From an uncultured Draconibacterium sp. (lineage in GTDB: Bacteria > Bacteroidota > Bacteroidia > Bacteroidales > Prolixibacteraceae), in assembly GCF_963674925.1 (NCBI RefSeq), contig NZ_OY771647.1, positions 2,433,501-2,497,500 of the forward strand: a stretch of DNA of 64,000 bases, in the 5' to 3' direction. This document shows positions 44,958-54,282 of this stretch, piece by piece. The notes beneath the pieces were generated by a model. The model ran no database searches and was not told the origin of the DNA. It saw only the letters and a list, made by a program, of their open reading frames with translations. The stretch's first letter is position 1; each line of letters begins with the position of its first letter. Both the position numbers and the translations under genes were made by a program.

Positions 44958-47900
44958 ATGAATACCGGAAAATATTATTTTTTTCAGCTTGTTTTCATTT
45001 TCCTAACTTGTGTATCGGGTGTCAGCACAGCTAAGAATTCGCAACAGTTTTACAACCTGAACGAAGACTACGGTATTTCAATTCGCGAAACCAATCAGGT
45101 TTGTGAAGATAATGATGGTTTTATCTGGATTTCTTCAAAAGTTGGTATAGTGCGCTATTCCCGAGATGATATTAGAACCTACCAACTACCTTACGACACC
45201 GAAGACATTATCACTGTTCGGATGGAATACACCAATGGGAAATTATACGTATATACCAGTAACGGGCAGTTATTCATATACAACGATATTCAGGATCGGT
45301 TTGAGCTGATAACCAACCTCGCCAAACAAGTGGAAGATCCTCATGTAGTGGTGAATAAAATGCTGGTTGATTCTGCAGAAACAATCTGGGAAGCCAGTAC
45401 TTCAGGATTATTGAGGTACAATAAAAATGAAGGTCTGAGTAGCTATTTCGATAACCAGAACATTCATTTTTTGGAGTGGTTAGATGATTATCGTTTTTTT
45501 TATGGAACGGAAAGACATATAGGGATTTTTAATATTAATACCCTAAGTTCTGAAGTGTATTACAGTTTGCCTGAAGACCTGAACATGTTTTTTTCATACA
45601 TTGAGTTCGACCGAAAAGAAAATACCTTGTGGTTAGGAACATTAAGCGATGGTTTATATTGCCTGAGAAAAGGGAATGCCGGAGCTGAATTGACTGCTGT
45701 AGAAAATATTCCCAATCAACCGGTTCAGGCAATTTGTCCTATTTCTACATCAACGTTGCTGATTGGTGTTGACGGACAGGGTGTTTGGGAAATGGATAAG
45801 CGCACACAAGAAATACTAGCCGTTTATAAAGATGATGCGGATAATCCGAATTCCTTAAAGGGTAATGGGGTTTATGATATCTTTTGCGATCGGAATAACA
45901 GGGTATGGATTTGCACCTATAGTGGGGGCGTTTCCTTTTTTGATCAGGCAAGTAGTTCTGTTGTTACGAAGGTATCGCATATGGCCAATAACGTAAATTC
46001 GTTAATAAATAATGATGTCAACAGTATACTCGAAGACCGGAACGGGAATCTTTGGTTTGCCACCAATAATGGCGTAAGCTATTGGAATACAAAAACCAAC
46101 AAGTGGAAATCATTCTACCATAATAAGGAACAGCACGCCCAGGTTTTTCTGGCGCTTTGCCAGGATTCGTTTGGAAGAATATGGGCCGGTTCTTATTCAT
46201 CGGGTATTTATATTCTGGATGGAAATACCGGGAAAGAACTAAGGCATTTAAGCCATGAAAATACTCAGGGCGATTTTGCAGGCGATTTTGTGTTTAATAT
46301 AATTGAAGATCAGCAGGGAGATATGTGGATTGGTGGAGTACGGGGAGATTTAATCCGTTACAATTACAACACCGACACCTATACCTCGTATGCGGATTAT
46401 ACGATTTACATTATTGCTGAATACGGACCTGATAAACTATTAATGGGAACAACGTACGGCTTGTTACTTTTTGATAAAAGTACAGGTAGTCATGAAGTAC
46501 TCGTCGAAGGTTTTGTTGTTTCTGATCTGTATATCTCCGAAGATATGGTTTGGATTGGAACCAATGGTAATGGCGTAATCCGATACAATTTAACCAATAA
46601 ATCAACACAATATTATACAATAGACAATGGACTCCCTAGTAATTTTGTAAATAGCATTGATTACGCAAATGGTTATTACTGGATAGGTACGGAGTTGGGC
46701 TTATGCCGGTTGAGTGAAGCTGACCAGACGATATTAACTTTTAACTCCTTGTTATACCTTAGCAATGTTTCTTTTAACCAGGATGCACATTGTATCTTAA
46801 AAAATGGCGATTTGGTTTTGGGCTCCAATAAAGGTGCTTTGATGTTCGATCCTAATGATTTGAAGCTTACCCCGGAAGAAGGCCGTATCTTTGTTCAGGA
46901 TATTTCCGTTTCAGGACGATCAATACGCGATATTGAAGATCTGAAACCGGAAGTCCCTCTTAATGAACTAAAAGAAATTAGCCTCAAATATTTTCAAAAC
47001 ACAATAAGTTTAGAACTTATACCTCTTGGAGTTACTTCTCCCGGAGCGAAGTTCTCATGGAAGATTAGTGGTTTGGATCAGGAATGGAGCAAGCCGGTAG
47101 ATAACCGGGTTTTATCATACTCAAATATTCCGTACGGAACCTATACTATTCAATTACGAATGGTCGATAACTCTATAACAGGTGTAATTGCCGAGCGTGA
47201 GATAAAAGTGAAAATCGTTCCTCCGTTCTGGAAAACAAGCTGGTTTATACTGCTGGTTATCTTCTTTGCTGCAGGTTTGGGTATTTTTGGTGTTTATTTT
47301 TACATCGACAGGTTAAAGAAAAAGCACTCGGAAGAGAAGATCAGGTTCTTTGCCAATACAGCACACGATATTCGTACTTCCTTAACCCTGGTTAACGGGC
47401 CAATTGAAGAACTGAATAAGGAGTCAGGATTAAGCGATAAAGGTTCAAATTATCTTCATCTGGCTACCGAACAGGTTCATCGCTTGTCAACGGTGGTAAC
47501 TCAATTGCTCGATTTTCAGAAAGTAGATATCGGGAGGGAGAGAGTGGCCTATGACTTTGTTGATATTGTTAAAACAATAAAAGACCGGGTGATGATGTTT
47601 GAGGCATATGCCAAAAGCAGAGGTATTGATCTGGTTTTTAAGGCTAATTGCGTAAAATTCGAAACTTCTGTTGATGAACGAATGATGCAGAAAGTAATCG
47701 ATAATCTTATTTCTAACGCCATAAAGTATTCAAATCCGGATTCACGTGTAAATATCGAGCTCCGATGTGCAGCAACAAAATGGACCCTTGAAGTTCAGGA
47801 TCATGGAATCGGAATTACCAAAAAGGCTCAGAAAATGTTGTTCAGGGAATATTACCGTGGCGAAAATGCGATCAATTCAAAAATAGTTGGCTCGGGTATC

Positions 47901-48875
47901 GGTTTACTACTGGTGAAAAATTATGTCTCCTTACATGGCGGTAGAGTTACTTGTTACAGTCAGTCTGGTGTTGGATCCACCTTTTTAGTAACCATCCCGT
48001 TTATTGCCAAAGAAAATGTGGTAAGAAAAAAGGAAGCGGTTGCTCAATCGGTTGAAAAAGATGTTCTGAAATCATCAGTGATTAACCCTGTAACTGAAAA
48101 GCAGTTGGCTGATAAAAGAGGGAATAAAATGACTGTATTAATTGTTGAAGATCACGATTACCTGAGAGAATTTCTTCAATCGGCCATGCAGGACCTTTTT
48201 AATATTTACCTGGCAGAAGATGGAGAGGAGGCCTGGGAAATTGTACAAAAGCAAAGCCCTGATCTGATTGTTTCTGACATTATGATGCCGAAAATGGACG
48301 GCTTTGAATTGTGCGAAAAAGTGAAATCAAATTTCCTGACTGCGCATATCCCCGTTATTCTTTTAACGGCACTGGCCGGAAAAGCACAACAAATACGCGG
48401 ACTAGGACTTGGAGCCGATGATTATTTGACTAAACCATTTGACGTTACTTTACTTCAGCAACGAATAAAATCAATTCTTAAAAACCGCGAAATTATCAGA
48501 AACAAGGCCATGAAAATGACCAGTGAAAGTAAAGAACCCGTTATTTTGGAAAATGAACTTAATGATAAGTTTCTAAAACGAATGATAGCGGTGGTGAATG
48601 ATAATATTAGTAATCCTCAATTTTCTAAAAATGAATTTGCTGCCATAATGAATGTTAGTCCTTCGTTGCTCTATAAAAAAATAAAGTCATTAACCGACCA
48701 GTCACCAATCGAATTTATAAGGACCATAAGGCTAAACCATGCTTATGATTTATTATCTTCCCAAAAACACTCAATTACAGAAGTGAGTGAGTTATGTGGA
48801 TTTAGCAGTGTAGGCTATTTTAGTACCGTCTTTAGAAAGCATTTCGGTAAATCTCCGACACGTGTCCTTGAATAA
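44958..48875 (+). CDS. Hybrid two-component system sensor/regulator (HTCS)
   Basis: Protein of 1305 residues with sensor and transcription factor in one chain. Signal peptide, then a periplasmic double propeller made of two-component regulator (reg_prop) repeats, with many W(I/F)GT and NLWFAT-type strands (about 35-680). A Y_Y_Y domain follows (about 690-755) and one membrane helix at 761-783. The HisKA H-box has H803 in NTAHDIRTSLT; the HATPase has DNLISNAIKYS and DHGIGI. The receiver starts near 1057 with phospho-acceptor D1107 in VSDIMMPKMDG. An AraC-type HTH ends the protein (FSSVGYFSTVFRKHFGKSP). The N-terminal propeller senses oligosaccharide in the periplasm. By position it corresponds to the xylan regulator XynR of Prevotella bryantii, and it probably controls the blocks on both sides. 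Confidence 0.95.
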   Translation: MNTGKYYFFQLVFIFLTCVSGVSTAKNSQQFYNLNEDYGISIRETNQVCEDNDGFIWISSKVGIVRYSRDDIRTYQLPYDTEDIITVRMEYTNGKLYVYTSNGQLFIYNDIQDRFELITNLAKQVEDPHVVVNKMLVDSAETIWEASTSGLLRYNKNEGLSSYFDNQNIHFLEWLDDYRFFYGTERHIGIFNINTLSSEVYYSLPEDLNMFFSYIEFDRKENTLWLGTLSDGLYCLRKGNAGAELTAVENIPNQPVQAICPISTSTLLIGVDGQGVWEMDKRTQEILAVYKDDADNPNSLKGNGVYDIFCDRNNRVWICTYSGGVSFFDQASSSVVTKVSHMANNVNSLINNDVNSILEDRNGNLWFATNNGVSYWNTKTNKWKSFYHNKEQHAQVFLALCQDSFGRIWAGSYSSGIYILDGNTGKELRHLSHENTQGDFAGDFVFNIIEDQQGDMWIGGVRGDLIRYNYNTDTYTSYADYTIYIIAEYGPDKLLMGTTYGLLLFDKSTGSHEVLVEGFVVSDLYISEDMVWIGTNGNGVIRYNLTNKSTQYYTIDNGLPSNFVNSIDYANGYYWIGTELGLCRLSEADQTILTFNSLLYLSNVSFNQDAHCILKNGDLVLGSNKGALMFDPNDLKLTPEEGRIFVQDISVSGRSIRDIEDLKPEVPLNELKEISLKYFQNTISLELIPLGVTSPGAKFSWKISGLDQEWSKPVDNRVLSYSNIPYGTYTIQLRMVDNSITGVIAEREIKVKIVPPFWKTSWFILLVIFFAAGLGIFGVYFYIDRLKKKHSEEKIRFFANTAHDIRTSLTLVNGPIEELNKESGLSDKGSNYLHLATEQVHRLSTVVTQLLDFQKVDIGRERVAYDFVDIVKTIKDRVMMFEAYAKSRGIDLVFKANCVKFETSVDERMMQKVIDNLISNAIKYSNPDSRVNIELRCAATKWTLEVQDHGIGITKKAQKMLFREYYRGENAINSKIVGSGIGLLLVKNYVSLHGGRVTCYSQSGVGSTFLVTIPFIAKENVVRKKEAVAQSVEKDVLKSSVINPVTEKQLADKRGNKMTVLIVEDHDYLREFLQSAMQDLFNIYLAEDGEEAWEIVQKQSPDLIVSDIMMPKMDGFELCEKVKSNFLTAHIPVILLTALAGKAQQIRGLGLGADDYLTKPFDVTLLQQRIKSILKNREIIRNKAMKMTSESKEPVILENELNDKFLKRMIAVVNDNISNPQFSKNEFAAIMNVSPSLLYKKIKSLTDQSPIEFIRTIRLNHAYDLLSSQKHSITEVSELCGFSSVGYFSTVFRKHFGKSPTRVLE

Positions 48876-49041
48876 CATTCCAATACTGATTTTTTCTGCC
48901 GTTTCCGTCCGATATTATGATAGCTATTTCTTTTAATTTTAGATATCTGTGTAACTAATCACTACAGAAACGATGGAATGGTATTTTTCTGTATGGTTCT
49001 TATGTGTTGTTATACAGGTGGTTATCCAACATAAGGACAAG

Positions 49042-49078
49042 AATGTCTCATTTTAAAAATCAAATGTCTAAAATTGAA
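49042..49078 (+). promoter_or_regulatory. 21-bp-spaced direct repeats upstream of the xus operon
   Basis: AATGTCTCATTTTAAA begins at 49042 and AATGTCTAAAATTGAA at 49063, a spacing of exactly 21 bases, ending 27 bases before the -33 element. The second half-site core TCTAAAATT is shared with the repeats at 33524 and 33545. The placement just upstream of a promoter fits an activator site for the AraC domain of the adjacent HTCS. Binding is inferred, not shown. Confidence 0.45.
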
Positions 49079-49105
49079 AGCCCCAGCATGTAATGGATTC
49101 TATTT

Positions 49106-49137
49106 TTGAAAAAGTGAAGGTGTGAAAAATACCTTTG
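49106..49137 (+). promoter_or_regulatory. Bacteroidota-type promoter of the GH43-xus operon
   Basis: TTG at 49106-49108 (-33 element, in TTTTTG), a 21-base spacer, and TACCTTTG at 49130-49137, a full match to the Bacteroidota -7 consensus TAnnTTTG. Transcription would begin near 49144, about 33 bases before the ATG at 49177. Confidence 0.65.
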
Positions 49138-49176
49138 TGTTACGAATAGAACTATTTACCTAATTGGACAACTTTG

Positions 49177-50919
49177 ATGAAACTAAACAATTTCGTTCAG
49201 ATATCAATGATAACTCTTGTATTGGCCGGAGTTATTATATTTGATTCCTGTCAATCTATATCCGGTTCCGGTAGTCCAAAATTTGCAAACGATAGTATGG
49301 TTGCAAATTTTGATTATTTCACATACAAAGGCAACGATGATTTTTACAATGATAATCCACTTCCGGGTGAAGATTATTACTATAACCCAATTCTTCCGGG
49401 GTGGTACTCCGATCCAAGTGTATGTACCAACGGAAAGGATTATTTTCTGGTAACATCTACTTTTAGTTATTTTCCTGGTGTTCCAATTTTTCACAGTACC
49501 GACATGCTAAACTGGAAGCAGATTGGTAATGTGCTGAACCGCCCCGAACAATTACCCCTGGAAGGCCAGCGCGTAACACGTGGAATTTTTGCTCCTGCAA
49601 TCAGCTATAATCCACATAACGAAACTTATTACATGATTACCACAAATATGCGTGGTGGTAATTTTTTGGTAAAGACACAAGATCCGTTTGGCGACTGGTC
49701 AGACCCGATTTGGTTACCCGAAGTACACGGTATCGATCCGTCGTTGTTTTTTGATGACAACGGCAAAGCCTATATCGTAAACAACGATGAGCCGGATGGA
49801 GGTTCGACCTACGAGGGACATCGTGCCATTCGCGGAATTGAGTATGATGTTGAAAACGACAAAACCATTGGCAAAAGTATAATGCTGGTGAATGGTGGAG
49901 TTGACCTATCGGAAAAACCAATATGGATTGAAGGACCACACATGTATAAATTCAATGGTAGCTATTACCTGATGTGTGCCGAAGGAGGAACTTCGGTTAA
50001 TCACCGCGAAGTAATTTTTAAAAGCGATTCGCCATTTGGAAAATATACTCCATGGGATAAGAATCCGATACTAACACAAAAGCATCTCAATCCGAACAGG
50101 GAATTACCAATTACCTGCGCCGGACACGCTGATATTATTCAGAAAGACAACGGACAGTGGTGGTCGGTATTTTTGGCCTGCCGCCCAATCGATAATAGAT
50201 TTGAAAACCTGGGGCGCGAAACTTTTATGATGCCTGTTCGCTGGAGTCAGGACGGGTTTCCGTATATGACCAAAGATGACGAATTGGTGCCACGCATAAT
50301 TCGCATGGAAGGCGTAAAAAGAGACTCATCGATCACTTTCGGGAACTTTGAAAAGAACGATGATTTTAACGCCACCGAACTGGGAATGGAGTGGCTAACC
50401 ATTCGTGGAAATGCTGCAGACTTATACGATCTTAAAGAGAATCCGGGATTTCTCACATTAAAATGTGCTGATGTAGCTTCCAACGAATTAAAGGTGCCGG
50501 CTTTTGTGGGGCGTCGTTTACAGCATCACAAATTTGAAAGTACCACTAAAATGTACTTCACCCCTGGTTCAGAAACGGAGTCGGCAGGAATGGTTTTAAT
50601 GAAAAACGAACAGCATCAGTATTTAATGGTAGTAGAAAAAGTTAATGAGCAGAAAGTAGCCAGTGTAAAAATGGTTACTGATACAACAGTTGAAGTTATT
50701 AACTCAGAAGCCATTGAAGCTGAAGAAGGGCCTGTTCAGTTGAAAATAACATCGAATGGTCCTGAATTTAGTTTCTATTATGCGCTGGACGACAACGAAT
50801 GGAAACTACTGGCCGATAAAGTTGATGCTTCGTATTTGTCGACGGCCAGAGCCGGAGGATTTACTGGTACAACAATCGGAATGTATGCTTCAGGAAAGAA
50901 ATTTGAATTTAATCAATAA
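49177..50919 (+). CDS. GH43 lipoprotein (beta-xylosidase/arabinofuranosidase type)
   Basis: Protein of 580 residues from the ATG at 49177 (a TTG directly before it is ignored). The signal peptide ends in IIFDSCQS, with a probable lipidated Cys although FDSC is an imperfect lipobox. A 50-residue Asn/Asp/Tyr-rich stretch precedes the propeller. Catalytic residues: D79 in WYSDPSV, D187 in GIDPSLFFDDNG and E252 in IEGPHMYK. C-terminal concanavalin-like domain from about residue 385 (FNATELGMEWLTIRGNAADLY). The block YSDPSV...FSYFPGVPIFHSTDMLNW is typical of GH43 xylosidases. Being a lipoprotein directly upstream of the Xus genes and directly behind the promoter, it may act at the cell surface or outer membrane. 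A 205-base gap follows before the first SusC gene. Confidence 0.92.
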   Translation: MKLNNFVQISMITLVLAGVIIFDSCQSISGSGSPKFANDSMVANFDYFTYKGNDDFYNDNPLPGEDYYYNPILPGWYSDPSVCTNGKDYFLVTSTFSYFPGVPIFHSTDMLNWKQIGNVLNRPEQLPLEGQRVTRGIFAPAISYNPHNETYYMITTNMRGGNFLVKTQDPFGDWSDPIWLPEVHGIDPSLFFDDNGKAYIVNNDEPDGGSTYEGHRAIRGIEYDVENDKTIGKSIMLVNGGVDLSEKPIWIEGPHMYKFNGSYYLMCAEGGTSVNHREVIFKSDSPFGKYTPWDKNPILTQKHLNPNRELPITCAGHADIIQKDNGQWWSVFLACRPIDNRFENLGRETFMMPVRWSQDGFPYMTKDDELVPRIIRMEGVKRDSSITFGNFEKNDDFNATELGMEWLTIRGNAADLYDLKENPGFLTLKCADVASNELKVPAFVGRRLQHHKFESTTKMYFTPGSETESAGMVLMKNEQHQYLMVVEKVNEQKVASVKMVTDTTVEVINSEAIEAEEGPVQLKITSNGPEFSFYYALDDNEWKLLADKVDASYLSTARAGGFTGTTIGMYASGKKFEFNQ

Positions 50920-51124
50920 ATAATTACGCACTTAATTCAATGTCAAATTTATAAATGAAAAACTTAGATCTTATGAGGAAAAACACTTACGGACATTCTG
51001 TCCTTCATTATTTCTATTCGACCACTCATTCTTCACCATAGTTAAAACGCGGTGTAAAGCAGAGTGAATAAAATCAATTTCTAATGAAAATTAGAACTCT
51101 TTTGTCAATTTAATAGAGAATATA

Positions 51125-54100
51125 ATGAAACACAGAATTAATTTATCATCTCAAAAAGCTTTGTCAGCTTTGATGAAGAACTACTTGATAAAGACACTGG
51201 TAGTTATACTTGGGATTTTTATCAATTTATCGTTGTTTGCTCAGGATACCAAAACCATCTCGGGAACGGTTGTTGATGAGCAAGACAACCCGGTAATTGG
51301 TGCTACAGTAATCGTTAAAGGTACGCAAATTGGTGTGCCTACCGATCTAGACGGAAATTTTGAGCTGCAAGTTCCAACCGATAAAGAGATCCTGCTGATC
51401 TCGTTTATTGGAATGGAGCCTCAGGAAATTAACATTGCTAACCAAACTAAGCTGCAGGTTGTACTTGCGCCATCGAGCGTGCAACTGGAAGAGACTATTG
51501 TTGTTGGTTATGGCCAGCAAAAGAAGGAGAGTGTTGTTGGGGCGATCACCCAAACAACTGGTGAAGTGTTACAACGTGCTGCCGGTGTTACCGATATTGG
51601 AATGGCATTAACCGGTAACCTTCCGGGTGTAATAACCATTAACAGCTCGGGTATGCCGGGCGAGGAAGATCCGCAAATTATTATTCGTTCAGCAAGTTCG
51701 TGGAACAACAGCGACCCACTGGTATTGGTTGATGGTGTTGAACGTCCGATGAGTGGTGTGGATATGAACTCGGTTGAGTCGGTTTCGGTACTGAAAGATG
51801 CCTCGGCAACAGCGGTTTTTGGTGTGAAAGGTGCAAACGGTGTTATCCTGATTACGACTAAACGTGGTAAAGAAGGGTCAGCACGTATTGATGTTTCGGC
51901 CAACATGACCATGAAAGTACCATCGAAACTACCTAACAAACTGGATTCGTACGATGCTTTAATGGCACGTAACTACGCTATTGAGCACGAATTGGGTGTT
52001 TCTCCTGATTCGTGGGGATATATGACTCCGCAGAATATTATTGAAAAATACCGTTACCCGGCTGATTTGGCTGAGGCTGAGCGTTATCCGAATGTCGACT
52101 GGCAGGATGTACTGTTTAAAGATTATGCCATGTCGTATAACGCCAACTTAAATGTATCGGGAGGTACTAAGTTTGTTAAATATTTTGCCTCGGCAGACTT
52201 TGCAAGCGAAGGTGACCTTTTTTATGTTTTCGATAACGGACGTAACTATGAATCGGGTTATGGCTACAACCGTATTAACGTACGTAGTAACCTCGATTTC
52301 CAGCTTACAAAATCTACCGTATTCAGGTTAAACCTGGCCGGATCGAACGGACAGAAGAAAACACCATGGGGACAAACCAATTCGGGCGACTGGGCCGTTG
52401 CGCAGCAGTGGGCCGGTGCCTATAACATTGCGCCTGATGTGTTTTTGCCACAATATTCAGATGGTTCATGGGGATTCTACCCAAACATCTCGAATGTTTC
52501 AAACTCGGCTCAAAACCTGTCGCTTTCAGGAACCATGCTTTCGACAACAACACAAATCAACACCGACTTCATTTTGGAGCAGGAGTTGAATTTTATTACC
52601 GAAGGCCTGAAGTTCCGTGGTGCGATCTCATGGGATAACACTTTCCTGGAGAATAACAGGGGTATTAACGACCTTTTTAACGATGCACAGCAAAAATGGA
52701 TTGATCCTGCCACTGGTATCGCCACTTATAAAAAGGAATATGAAAATAACAATAAATTCGATTTCCAACAGGGCGTGCTCTGGAATACGTCTGCCGGTTC
52801 GGTTCAAAACTATGCAACCCAACGTAACCTGGAATACCAGTTGCGTTTAAACTGGGATCGCCAGTTTGGTAACCATAGTATTACCGCGATGGGTATGTTT
52901 AGCCGTAAAGAACGCGCACAAGGTAACGTGATTCCTTCTTTCCGTGAAGACTGGGCATTCCGTACCACATACGACTATAAATCGCGCTATTTCTTAGAGT
53001 ATAATGGTGCATATAACGGATCAGAAAGATTTTCCAAAGACTATCGTTTTGCCTTTTTTAGTTCAGGGGCAATTGGCTGGATGATCTCTGAAGAATCATT
53101 TATGGAAAATGTTGAATTCCTGGATATGTTAAAGTTAAGGGCTTCGTATGGTGAAATTGGTGACGATAATATCAATGGCCGATGGCTGTATCTTACACAA
53201 TGGGCTTACGGTGGTAACTCATCACTTGACTTAAACCACGGAACCAGCCCTTACGACTGGTACCGTGAATCAACAGTTGGAAACCCTGATGTACGCTGGG
53301 AGACAGTTAGAAAGTTTAATGCGGGTATTGACTATGCTTTTCTTGACGGGCTATTGGCCGGTAGCGTAGAATATTTCCGTGATAACCGTGTTGATATTCT
53401 TATTAATGGTAACGACCGTGCAGTTCCTTCATATTATGGACCTACACCTCCAACAGCTAACCTTGGAGAAGTAGAAACCAACGGATATGAATTACAATTG
53501 CGCGTAAATAAGGTGCTTAATAACGGCGTTCGTTTGTGGGGTGATATGAGTATGACGCATGCAGTAAATGAGATTATTGAAAGAGATGATCCTGCATTGT
53601 TCGAAGATTACCGTAAACAAGCCGGTTACAGCCTTGGACAAACAAGAACTTATGTTGATGCAGGTTATTTTAATACCTACGATGCATTATACGGTAGCCC
53701 GATGCACGATACCAACGATCCGTATAAAGTTCCGGGAGACTATTACATCCTCGATTTTAATGCAGATGGTGTTATTGATAGTAAAGATCAGATCCCTTAT
53801 GGATACGCCGGATCTCCACAAAATACTTACAACGCTACAGTAGGTGTTGAATGGAAAGGCTTTAGTGCATTTGTTCAGTTCTACGGTGTAAACAATGTAA
53901 CCCGTAACGTACCATTAACCAGTTTCGGAAGCAAGCTGAATACCGTTTATGATTTTGGAACATGGTGGTCGCAAGAAACACCAAATGCCGATGTAACTGT
54001 TCCGCGTTGGTTGTCGGAACCTAGCTATAATAATGGTACTCAGTACTTGTTCGATGGTTCGTATGTTCGATTGAAAAATGCTGAAGTAGCTTATACCATT

Positions 54101-54280
54101 AATGGAGGTTGGATCAACAACATTGGTTTCCGCACCCTGAAAATTTTTATTAATGGAAACAACTTGTGGGTATGGTCGAAAATGCCGGATGACCGCGAAT
54201 CGAACTTCGCCGGATCGGGTGGACAGGGTGCTTACCCAACTTTGAAACGATATAATTTAGGAATAAGATTTACACTATAA
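51125..54280 (+). CDS. xusA: SusC-like TonB-dependent outer-membrane transporter (XusA-like)
   Basis: Protein of 1051 residues; the ATG at 51125 or the one at residue 17 (51173) may be the start, since the signal peptide (LIKTLVVILGIFINLSLFAQ) follows the second. After it lies a carboxypeptidase-D-regulatory-like domain (about 41-118, ISGTVVDEQDNPVIGATVIVKG). Then comes the plug with IVVGYGQQKKESVVGAI, LVDGVERPM and GANGVILITTKRGK, and a 22-strand barrel ending in RYNLGIRFTL. It imports xylo-oligosaccharides together with its SusD partner, energised by TonB. The SusD gene starts 3 bases later. The gene order SusC-SusD-SusC-SusD-lipoprotein-GH10 matches the xusABCDE-xyn10 core of xylan-degrading Bacteroidota, which is why I use the symbol. 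Confidence 0.95.
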   Translation: MKHRINLSSQKALSALMKNYLIKTLVVILGIFINLSLFAQDTKTISGTVVDEQDNPVIGATVIVKGTQIGVPTDLDGNFELQVPTDKEILLISFIGMEPQEINIANQTKLQVVLAPSSVQLEETIVVGYGQQKKESVVGAITQTTGEVLQRAAGVTDIGMALTGNLPGVITINSSGMPGEEDPQIIIRSASSWNNSDPLVLVDGVERPMSGVDMNSVESVSVLKDASATAVFGVKGANGVILITTKRGKEGSARIDVSANMTMKVPSKLPNKLDSYDALMARNYAIEHELGVSPDSWGYMTPQNIIEKYRYPADLAEAERYPNVDWQDVLFKDYAMSYNANLNVSGGTKFVKYFASADFASEGDLFYVFDNGRNYESGYGYNRINVRSNLDFQLTKSTVFRLNLAGSNGQKKTPWGQTNSGDWAVAQQWAGAYNIAPDVFLPQYSDGSWGFYPNISNVSNSAQNLSLSGTMLSTTTQINTDFILEQELNFITEGLKFRGAISWDNTFLENNRGINDLFNDAQQKWIDPATGIATYKKEYENNNKFDFQQGVLWNTSAGSVQNYATQRNLEYQLRLNWDRQFGNHSITAMGMFSRKERAQGNVIPSFREDWAFRTTYDYKSRYFLEYNGAYNGSERFSKDYRFAFFSSGAIGWMISEESFMENVEFLDMLKLRASYGEIGDDNINGRWLYLTQWAYGGNSSLDLNHGTSPYDWYRESTVGNPDVRWETVRKFNAGIDYAFLDGLLAGSVEYFRDNRVDILINGNDRAVPSYYGPTPPTANLGEVETNGYELQLRVNKVLNNGVRLWGDMSMTHAVNEIIERDDPALFEDYRKQAGYSLGQTRTYVDAGYFNTYDALYGSPMHDTNDPYKVPGDYYILDFNADGVIDSKDQIPYGYAGSPQNTYNATVGVEWKGFSAFVQFYGVNNVTRNVPLTSFGSKLNTVYDFGTWWSQETPNADVTVPRWLSEPSYNNGTQYLFDGSYVRLKNAEVAYTINGGWINNIGFRTLKIFINGNNLWVWSKMPDDRESNFAGSGGQGAYPTLKRYNLGIRFTL

Positions 54281-54282
54281 TT

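Larger units (their letters stand above)
48876..49176 (+). other. Regulatory intergenic region between HTCS and the xus operon
   Basis: 301 bases with no supportable gene. It contains an inverted copy of the TATCTAAAATTAAAA-type motif (48931-48945 on the opposite strand), a 21-bp-spaced direct repeat (49042-49078) and a promoter match (49106-49137). I see no terminator hairpin directly after the HTCS stop. Confidence 0.75.
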
